Source: an uncultured Ruminococcus sp. (GTDB lineage Bacteria; Bacillota; Clostridia; Oscillospirales; Ruminococcaceae). From it: 55,435 nucleotides of DNA. Each line of letters starts with the position of its first letter. Position 1 is the first letter of the stretch. The DNA is taken from contig CACZFN010000030.1 of the NCBI GenBank assembly GCA_902780505.1, positions 1 to 55,435 of the forward strand, in the 5' to 3' direction. Below are positions 49,904 through 55,435 of this stretch, one piece after another. The notes under the pieces are model-generated. The model made no database searches. It was not told the origin of the DNA and saw only the letters and a list, made by a program, of their open reading frames with translations. The position numbers were made by a program, and so were the translations under genes.

Positions 49904-49910
49904 TGTTAAA

Positions 49911-51356
49911 TTAAAAACTCTTTCTCCACGCTGTCGGTGAGAAAAGTATAAGCATAGGCAGACATTCAAGCCTTCCGAGCAGCATATCAAGTGTCAGTAC
50001 AACTTTTGAAAGGTCGGAATAGAATGAGAAATTGCCAAGCGGGCCTACTTTGTTAAGCCCCGGGCCTATGTTGTTTATGCAGGTCGCGACAGACGAGAAT
50101 GTCGTCGAGAAATCCGCATTGTCAGTGGCAACTATCAGCAGTGATATTATCATCAGACCGATGTAAATGGAAAGGTAATTCTGCACATTATGCACTACCT
50201 GTACGTCCATGGTTTTTGAGTCACTCTTTACAACGTTTACTGAGTTCGGGCGAAGAAGCTTTCTGATCGTCCTGAGTGAGTTTTTAAACAGTATTATGAC
50301 TCTTGCGACCTTAAAGCCGCCGCCTGTAGAGCCGCCGCAGGCACCTATAAACATAAGTATCACAAGCACCATTTGTGAAAACCCCGGCCAGTGCGTGTAA
50401 TCGGCCGTTGCAAAGCCTGTTGATGTCATAATACTTGAAACCTGAAAAGCCGAGAACCTCAGACATCTTGTAAAGCTGTGGTAAATAGGGGATATATCTA
50501 TCATGATAAGCGCGGTTGCGACTGCCATAATGCCAATATAGACTTTTATTTCGGTGTTCTTCCATACATCACCGAGCCTTTTGGCGAGTATAAAATAATA
50601 AAGCGAGAAGTTCACCCCGAAAAGCGCCATCATTATAGTTATAACTGCATCAATATAGCTTGAATGGTAAAACGCCACACCGTCGTTTTTTATACCGAAG
50701 CCGCCTGTGCCTGCTGTACCCATAGCGTGACATACGCTGTCAAAAAGCGGCATCCCGCCTATATACAGAAGTATCACGGTTATAACAGTCAGCACTGCGT
50801 ATATAATGTAAAGGTAAGCCGCCGAGTCCTTGCCCTTCGGCACTATTTTTCCGACCTGCGGCCCCGCACATTCAGCACGCATAAGTGCAAGCGCATCATT
50901 TGAGGAGGGGAGTATAGCTATCGCCAGTACCAGAACCCCCATACCGCCTACCCAGTGGGTAAAGCTTCGCCAGAAAAGCATTCCCCGGGAAAGCGCTTCA
51001 ACGTTTCTGAGAATTGTTGAGCCTGTGGTGGTGAAGCCGGAAACGCTTTCAAATACTGCATCTGCAAAATGCGGTATCTCGCCGCTGAAATAAAACGGCA
51101 TAGCACCGATTATCGGAAAGACCACCCACATCAGTGCCACGATCACAAGGGCTTCCCTGTCATACATATGGGTGTTCTTAGGCTTGATAACAGTCAAAGG
51201 CACCCCGGCTATCGCTGTACATACGCCTACAATAAGGAACATGACAGCGGTATTCTTCTCGTGGTAGTAAATACTTACCGCCATAGGTGCTAAAAACAAA
51301 GTAGAGCCGAGCAGCAGTATTTTTGATAGATAATGGAAAACAAGCTGTTTATTCAT
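49911..51356 (-). CDS. trkH: Potassium uptake protein TrkH/KtrB
   Basis: This 481-residue channel-like transporter has four pseudo-repeats, each with a P-loop glycine: SGFTTTGST, GTAGTGGFG, TSTGFATADY and the C-terminal ATCINNIGPGL. FACGGSTGGG-type IGACGGSTGGGFKVAR is characteristic. It translocates K+ across the membrane under control of TrkA. GGAAAG lies upstream of the ATG. It is coupled 15 bp after trkA. Confidence 0.93.
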   Translation of the reverse strand: MNKQLVFHYLSKILLLGSTLFLAPMAVSIYYHEKNTAVMFLIVGVCTAIAGVPLTVIKPKNTHMYDREALVIVALMWVVFPIIGAMPFYFSGEIPHFADAVFESVSGFTTTGSTILRNVEALSRGMLFWRSFTHWVGGMGVLVLAIAILPSSNDALALMRAECAGPQVGKIVPKGKDSAAYLYIIYAVLTVITVILLYIGGMPLFDSVCHAMGTAGTGGFGIKNDGVAFYHSSYIDAVITIMMALFGVNFSLYYFILAKRLGDVWKNTEIKVYIGIMAVATALIMIDISPIYHSFTRCLRFSAFQVSSIMTSTGFATADYTHWPGFSQMVLVILMFIGACGGSTGGGFKVARVIILFKNSLRTIRKLLRPNSVNVVKSDSKTMDVQVVHNVQNYLSIYIGLMIISLLIVATDNADFSTTFSSVATCINNIGPGLNKVGPLGNFSFYSDLSKVVLTLDMLLGRLECLPMLILFSPTAWRKSF

Positions 51357-51371
51357 GTCTTCTTTCCTTTG

Positions 51372-52730
51372 TTATTCGAGTATATCTTTCAGTTCTGAAA
51401 TGCGGTGCTCCTTGCAGACAACAACAACGCTGTCGCCTATCTCCATAGTATCAACACCGCTTGGGATAATGATATCACGTTTTCTGACTATTGCACAGAT
51501 AAGAATATCCTTTTTAAGTTCAAGCGAAGCAAGCTTTATGCCTACAATGCCGGGGATATTCTCTCTTATTTTAAATTCTATTGCTTCGACTCTGTTTGAT
51601 ACAAGGTGATAGAGCGATTCAATATTTGAATCCATAGCCGACGTCTGTGCCCTTACATAGCTTAAAATGTTGCTCGTGGTGATATATTTCGGCGATATCA
51701 CGGTATCAAGCCCTATCTGTGATGCAAGGTCAACATAACTGTCACGGTTTACTTTTGTAACGACCTTTGCCTGTGTGTTCATTTTAGCGTATAATGACAT
51801 TATGATATTTTCTTCATCAATGCCTGTTATTGCCACGAATGAATCGGCATCCTGAATACCTTCTTCTTCAAGCAGGTCCTGATCTGTGCCGTCGCCGTGG
51901 ATAATGGTGGCTTTCGGCAGAAGCTCGGCAAGTTCTGTGCAGCGCTCGTAATTCTGCTCTATTATCTTTACACGCATACCTATCTGCAAAAGCTGGCGTG
52001 AAAGGTAGTAGCATATCTTGCCGCCGCCGACTATAATAACTGTCTTTATCTTATCCTTGAGCGCCCCGCTCATCCTGAAAAAGCGTTCAAGATCCTTATG
52101 TGAAGCCGCAATATTTATCCTGTCGCCCGATCTTAGTATAAAATCGCCCGTCGGGATAAATATCTTGCTGTCCCTCTGAACTGCGCAGATAAGGAAGCGT
52201 ATATTTGTCCTTTTATATATCTCGGCAAGTGAAAGCCCGTCAAGCGTTGAGTTTTCAGCAAGCTTATGCTCTACAAGTTCTATCCTGCCCTTTTCAAATA
52301 CCTCGACTTTTGCCGCAGTCGGGAATATAAGCACCCTTGCAAATTCTTCAGCTGTAGTAAGTTCGGGGTTTATTACCATTGAAAGCCCGAGTTCGTCCTT
52401 GACATAATCTATCTGGCTGAAATACGCAGGGTTCCTCACCCTTGATATAGTCTTTTTGCACCCAAGCCGTTTAGCAAGCAGGCAGCAAAGCATATTAAGC
52501 TCGTCATAAGGCGTAGCCGCAATAAGCAGCCCTGCTTTTGCGACACCAGCTTCCTTTTGTACTTCAATTGTGGCACCGTTGCCTTCTATGGTCATAACGT
52601 CCTGCGTGTTCTGTATTTTTTTGAGATTTTCCGCTTTGATATCTACTACTGTTATACTATGACCTTCCTCGGCAAGTGTTGAAGCGACATTGCCCCCTAC
52701 CTTGCCGTTTCCGACAATAACAACATTCAT
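51372..52730 (-). CDS. trkA: Trk system potassium uptake regulator TrkA
   Basis: This 452-residue protein has two RCK units. The first NAD-binding site is MNVVIVGNGKVGGNVAS, with VDIKAENL; the second, at about residue 225, is KTVIIVGGGKICYYLSR. Each Rossmann unit is followed by a TrkA_C domain (AENSTLDGLSLAEI; RENIPGIVGIKLASLE). ATG 52730 has AAAGGAA 8 nt upstream; the GTG at 52748 overlaps that site. Its leader carries a small CTCGG/CCGAG hairpin (about 52760-52776). Confidence 0.92.
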   Translation of the reverse strand: MNVVIVGNGKVGGNVASTLAEEGHSITVVDIKAENLKKIQNTQDVMTIEGNGATIEVQKEAGVAKAGLLIAATPYDELNMLCCLLAKRLGCKKTISRVRNPAYFSQIDYVKDELGLSMVINPELTTAEEFARVLIFPTAAKVEVFEKGRIELVEHKLAENSTLDGLSLAEIYKRTNIRFLICAVQRDSKIFIPTGDFILRSGDRINIAASHKDLERFFRMSGALKDKIKTVIIVGGGKICYYLSRQLLQIGMRVKIIEQNYERCTELAELLPKATIIHGDGTDQDLLEEEGIQDADSFVAITGIDEENIIMSLYAKMNTQAKVVTKVNRDSYVDLASQIGLDTVISPKYITTSNILSYVRAQTSAMDSNIESLYHLVSNRVEAIEFKIRENIPGIVGIKLASLELKKDILICAIVRKRDIIIPSGVDTMEIGDSVVVVCKEHRISELKDILE

Positions 52731-52792
52731 AAATACGGTTCCTTTCACTCTAATGATCCCTCGGCACCCACCGAGAACATCTACAATACACT

Positions 52793-52821
52793 ATTATACC
52801 ACTATTAATATTAAATGTCAA
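52793..52821 (-). promoter_or_regulatory. Consensus promoter of trkA-trkH
   Basis: On minus, TTGACA (52821-52816), 17 bp, TATAAT (52798-52793). Both hexamers are perfect. Confidence 0.9.
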
Positions 52822-52867
52822 TTATACAAAAGTAAACTTTATCTTATCAAATAACCCATATTTTAGC

Positions 52868-52915
52868 AAAAACACAAATACCGTCACCCTGCGCCTTTAT
52901 ACAGAGTGACGGTAT
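52868..52915 (-). terminator. Terminator of ilvA-ridA
   Basis: On minus, ATACCGTCACTCTG pairs with CAGGGTGACGGTAT (52915-52878; one mismatch), followed by TTTGTGTTTTTG. Confidence 0.8.
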
Positions 52916-52929
52916 AGCCTGATCTTTTC

Positions 52930-53304
52930 TTATACCTCTGCAATTACCTCAACTTCAACAAGAACGTCTTTCGGAAGTTCTTTAACAGCCACGCAGGAAC
53001 GTGCAGGCTTTGAAGTGAAATACTCACCGTAAACGCTGTTGAATGCTGCAAAATCGCCCATATTCTTTAAAAAGCATACAGTCTTTACAGCCTTTTCAAG
53101 TGAAGAACCCGCTTCTTCGAGCACAGCCTTTAAGTTTTTGCATACCTGTGCTGTCTGTTCCTCTATGGTTGAAGCCTCTACATTGCCGCTTGCGGGGTTG
53201 ATGGCTATCTGTCCTGATGTGAAAACAAGCCCGCCTGCGATCTTAGCCTGTGAATAAGGCCCTATAGCATCGGGTGCATTTTTTGTGTAAACTGTTGTTG
53301 CCAT
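52930..53304 (-). CDS. ridA: RidA-family enamine/imine deaminase
   Basis: This 124-residue protein has APDAIGPYSQAKIAGGLVFTSGQI, SLEKAVKTVCFLKNM and the RSCVAVKELPKDVLVEVEVIA signature with the conserved Arg. RidA hydrolyses reactive 2-aminoacrylate and 2-aminocrotonate, which are products of threonine/serine dehydratase. It lies 13 bp after ilvA, a functionally meaningful pairing. Confidence 0.95.
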   Translation of the reverse strand: MATTVYTKNAPDAIGPYSQAKIAGGLVFTSGQIAINPASGNVEASTIEEQTAQVCKNLKAVLEEAGSSLEKAVKTVCFLKNMGDFAAFNSVYGEYFTSKPARSCVAVKELPKDVLVEVEVIAEV

Positions 53305-53317
53305 AATTAAAACTCCT

Positions 53318-54520
53318 TTACTTATTAACTATTTTAAAGCCGTTTTTAGTAAGTGCGGCTCTTATTTCCTTTATGTGGTCATAGTTTCTTGTTTCAAGCA
53401 CAAGCCTTAACAGACATTCGGTTATATCGCTGTCCTCGCTTGCTCTTTCATGGTGGATAGAAACAACATTTCCGCCGAGGTCGGAAATAATTGCCGAAAC
53501 GCCTTTTAACTGCCCGGGCTTATCTTCAAGCTGAATGGTAAGTGTATCAGACCTGCCGGATTTGAGCAGACCTCTCTTGATAACCCTTGAAAGTATAGTT
53601 ACGTCTATGTTGCCGCCCGATACGACACAGCAGACATTTTTGCCCCTGATGTCGGGTATCTTGTCAAACATTACTGCCGCTACAGGTGCAGCGCCTGCGC
53701 CCTCTGCGATAAGCTTCTGCTTTTCTATCAGGTGAAGTATAGCCGAGGATATCTCGTCGTCCGAAACAGTAACAACGCCGTCGACGAATTTCTTGCAGTA
53801 TTCAAAGGTGTTGTCGCCGGGTTCCTTGACCTGTATGCCGTCTGCGATCGTGTGAACGCTGTCAAGGCAGAGTATCTTGTCCTGTTCAAGTGACTTTACC
53901 ATTGAAGGTGCACCCTCCGCCTGAACGCCGTACACCCTTACCGAAGGCTTTAGCTGCTTTATAGCATATGCAACGCCCGATATAAGCCCGCCGCCGCCGA
54001 CAGGGACCACAACGACATCAACATCAGGCAGTTCGTTATAGATCTCAAGCCCTATAGTACCCTGCCCCGCAATAACATTCTCGTCATCAAACGGGTGAAC
54101 GAAGGTATAGCCCTTTTCGTCCCTCTGTCTTATAGCTTCGGCATAAGCGTCATCATAAACGCCCGGCACCAGGCATATCTCTGCGCCATAGCTTCTTGTA
54201 GCCTCCACTTTTGATATAGGTGCACCGTCAGGCAGGCAGATAACGGCCTTTATGCCGCTTTTCTGTGCGGCAAGTGCAACGCCCTGTGCGTGGTTGCCCG
54301 CACTGCACGCAATAACGCCGTGGGATTTTTCCTCCTCGCTCAGCTGAGATATCTTATAATAAGCGCCCCTAACCTTAAACGAACCCGTCACCTGAAGGTT
54401 TTCTGTTTTAAGGTATGTATTCACACCTGTATTTACCTTTGGTGCATAGATGCAGGAGGTAGGCCTTACTACCTCTTTTAAAACTCTTGATGCGTCATAG
54501 ACCTTATCAAGTGTAAGCAT
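53318..54520 (-). CDS. ilvA: Threonine ammonia-lyase (threonine dehydratase)
   Basis: This 400-residue PLP enzyme has the lysine in TGSFKVRGAYYK, SAGNHAQGVAL and VPVGGGGLISG as the phosphate-binding glycines. There is one C-terminal ACT-like domain (TIQLEDKPGQLKGVSAIISDLGGNVVSIHHER). It deaminates threonine to 2-oxobutanoate, the first step to isoleucine; the size and ACT domain also fit catabolic TdcB/YgeX-like forms. AAGGAG precedes the ATG. The T-box leader upstream favours a biosynthetic role. Confidence 0.92.
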   Translation of the reverse strand: MLTLDKVYDASRVLKEVVRPTSCIYAPKVNTGVNTYLKTENLQVTGSFKVRGAYYKISQLSEEEKSHGVIACSAGNHAQGVALAAQKSGIKAVICLPDGAPISKVEATRSYGAEICLVPGVYDDAYAEAIRQRDEKGYTFVHPFDDENVIAGQGTIGLEIYNELPDVDVVVVPVGGGGLISGVAYAIKQLKPSVRVYGVQAEGAPSMVKSLEQDKILCLDSVHTIADGIQVKEPGDNTFEYCKKFVDGVVTVSDDEISSAILHLIEKQKLIAEGAGAAPVAAVMFDKIPDIRGKNVCCVVSGGNIDVTILSRVIKRGLLKSGRSDTLTIQLEDKPGQLKGVSAIISDLGGNVVSIHHERASEDSDITECLLRLVLETRNYDHIKEIRAALTKNGFKIVNK

Positions 54521-54540
54521 AATAAATTACTCCTTCCAAA

Positions 54541-54801
54541 ATAAAAAAGCCCCGCCCCGTTGATTCAAGAGGCGAAGCATTTAAACTCCGTGTTACCACT
54601 CTGATTGTACGCAGATAATATGCATACCACTCAAACCCCTTAACGCGGGAAACGTGCGTGCCTGAATATCAGCCCGCCGACTCGGGAATGATACGGTAGA
54701 CATCTGCCCTCTGCACTCCCACCAAACGCACAGCTCTCTTTGCGGCTTAGATAAATACCCGTTTCCGTCACAGTCTTTTTAGATATTGCTGAATATCACT
54801 A
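54541..54801 (-). promoter_or_regulatory. T-box riboswitch of ilvA-ridA
   Basis: On minus the leader shows the T-box features. A basal stem I helix pairs CGGG with CCCG and GAC with GUC, and an AGAGAG distal motif is present. A candidate specifier AUC (54692-54690, within GUAUCAUUCCCG) is visible, as is the T-box bulge AGAGTGGTAACACGGAG (54602-54586). The terminator (54575-54541; GCTTCGCCTC with GGGGCGGGGC, then TTTTTT) follows. AUC would respond to uncharged isoleucine tRNA; ACC (Thr) nearby is an alternative specifier. The conserved bulge makes the class call firm, the specifier less so. Confidence 0.88.
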
Positions 54802-54807
54802 AGTATT

Positions 54808-54835
54808 ATTATACCACTTACAAATAATTTGTCAA
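54808..54835 (-). promoter_or_regulatory. Promoter of the ilvA T-box transcript
   Basis: On minus, TTGACA (54835-54830), 16 bp, TATAAT (54813-54808). Confidence 0.85.
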
Positions 54836-54929
54836 GTGCTTTTCCAAAAATAAAGCTATCCCCCTGTGTACACTTGTCAATGATCTTGGACACTCTCCCT
54901 CAAAAAAATAAAATGTTAAGCAAATAATC

Positions 54930-54980
54930 GCAAATTTCCCTCTTGGAGGAGCCGCAGGCGACGGAAAGAGGGAAATTTGC
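54930..54980. terminator. Perfect 15-bp inverted repeat near the IS end
   Basis: GCAAATTTCCCTCTT pairs with AAGAGGGAAATTTGC around a 21-nt GC-rich loop. There is no long T-run on either side, so termination is uncertain. Confidence 0.4.
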
Positions 54981-54995
54981 AGCTCACCACATTAC

Positions 54996-55081
54996 AGACA
55001 GGTGATCTTCAAGCACTTCTTTTGGCGACTTGAATTTCAGACAGGTAATCTTCAAGCACTTCTTTTGGCGACTTGAATTTC
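54996..55081. repeat. 43-bp tandem duplication in the transposase 3' end
   Basis: Two copies, 54996-55038 and 55039-55081, differ at a single base (GGTGATC against GGTAATC). Because 43 is not a multiple of three, the duplication shifts the reading frame of the last codons. Confidence 0.9.
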
Positions 55082-55435
55082 AAACATACCTTCGGTATGC
55101 TGTTTGAGCGCTTGTTGTACGCTGCCAGCTGCTTTCTGCCGTCCTCCAAGCTGTACATTTTCAGCTTGCTGTAAAAACGCTTGCCGTCCTCACGGTGCTG
55201 TCGCTCAACTTTGCCGTTATGTCTCGGCGTTGCCACCCTGATGCGGTGATAGATGATGTCATTGTTCTCTAAAATCGCCTCAAACAGCGTTCTGTGCTGC
55301 TTATCCTTCGTCAGAAGCGCTGTTGTAAACTCGGTGCCGTTGTCGGTCTGTATCTCCCTTATAGGGAACGGAAAGGCTTTCAGCAGCTTTTTGATGAAGT
55401 CCTCCGAACTGAAGGTGCTGTGCTCATTGTACATC
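55009..55435 (-). CDS. Transposase, integrase core domain (partial)
   Basis: At least 141 C-terminal residues of a DDE transposase are visible. IREIQTDNGTEFTTALL holds the second Asp and PRHNGKVERQHREDGKRFYSKL the catalytic Glu, as in IS481-like enzymes. The N-terminus is outside the window, and Met at 55434 is probably internal. The 3' tandem duplication changes the original end, which would have read EVLEDHLSV, to EDYLSEIQVAKRSA. Confidence 0.85.
   Translation of the reverse strand, partial: MYNEHSTFSSEDFIKKLLKAFPFPIREIQTDNGTEFTTALLTKDKQHRTLFEAILENNDIIYHRIRVATPRHNGKVERQHREDGKRFYSKLKMYSLEDGRKQLAAYNKRSNSIPKVCLKFKSPKEVLEDYLSEIQVAKRSA

Larger units (their letters stand above)
54865..55435 (-). 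mobile_element. Insertion sequence, IS481/IS3-like, cut by the window edge
   Basis: The element has a DDE transposase gene and an apparent end near TGTGTACAC (54865-54873). The IS end carries a 15-bp perfect inverted repeat, GCAAATTTCCCTCTT (54930-54944) with AAGAGGGAAATTTGC (54966-54980), probably a hairpin shielding the transposase from outside transcription or ending its own transcript. The other end is outside the window, so exact terminal repeats and target duplication cannot be given. Confidence 0.65.

Noticed and set aside
1-55435. CRISPR arrays, tRNA and rRNA genes
   Set aside because: No regularly spaced direct repeats, cloverleaf genes or conserved rRNA segments were seen on either strand.

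Overview
The window reads as a chromosomal segment of a spore-forming Gram-positive Clostridia, most like Ruminococcus/Oscillospiraceae. The reasons are an alpha/beta-type SASP, a gerA-gerB-gerC germinant receptor operon, a Bacillus-like darA-holB-ricT cluster, strong AGGAGG ribosome binding sites, and many near-consensus TTGACA-17-TATAAT promoters. No rRNA, tRNA or CRISPR array was seen. Family names come from recognised protein motifs; no database search was run.

Layout. 1-4.5 kb: an inverted-repeat element, a hemolysin III-like membrane protein, a CPA2 antiporter, thrH, nrdR and a secreted CAP-domain protein. 4.7-13.1 kb: an ABC-2 exporter (one ATPase, two permeases), then a two-component system next to a MacB/Bce-like ABC transporter. 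13.2-18 kb (minus strand): darA-holB-ricT-phospholipase C-like, preceded by a PLP decarboxylase and two small genes, one sigma-region-4-like. 18-25.6 kb: a candidate non-coding RNA or leader, DUF896 and WYL-regulator genes, an orphan MazF, a TetM/EF-G-like GTPase fused to a Rae1/YacP-type NYN nuclease, an EAL phosphodiesterase with a degenerate GGDEF domain, and a SASP.

The most unusual part is 25.9-31.1 kb, a RiPP-like peptide island. It has four Nif11-like double-glycine precursor genes (one of them an in-frame tandem fusion), a radical SAM/SPASM protein, a protein with an HExxH motif, a second type of GG-leader peptide gene interrupted by an in-frame UGA, and a small flavodoxin-fold reductase. 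Three precursor genes, two on plus and one on minus, share the same promoter architecture: an 11-bp-period TTTGTTGC direct repeat starting exactly 30 nt upstream of the TATAAT box. Relics of leader and core sequences, and a 100-nt core that is identical behind two diverged leaders, indicate active shuffling of cores at the Gly-Gly junction. Several mature segments look like zinc ribbons (CxxC...CxxC), which is odd for a peptide product. A MITE-like element lies between the precursors and the radical SAM gene.

31.2-38.3 kb: acetolactate decarboxylase with a HipA-like kinase, PTS enzyme I, and a second regulator/ABC transporter/kinase module with triple TTTACC repeats in its promoter. 38.4-49.9 kb: GNAT and phosphatase genes, gerABC, a DUF421/DUF4363 pair, a zinc-ribbon membrane protein, a beta-CASP nuclease, a uridine-kinase-like protein and rfbA. 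49.9-54.9 kb (minus): trkA-trkH potassium uptake, then ilvA-ridA under a T-box leader with a probable isoleucine specifier. The right edge is a truncated insertion sequence with a 43-bp tandem duplication in its transposase.
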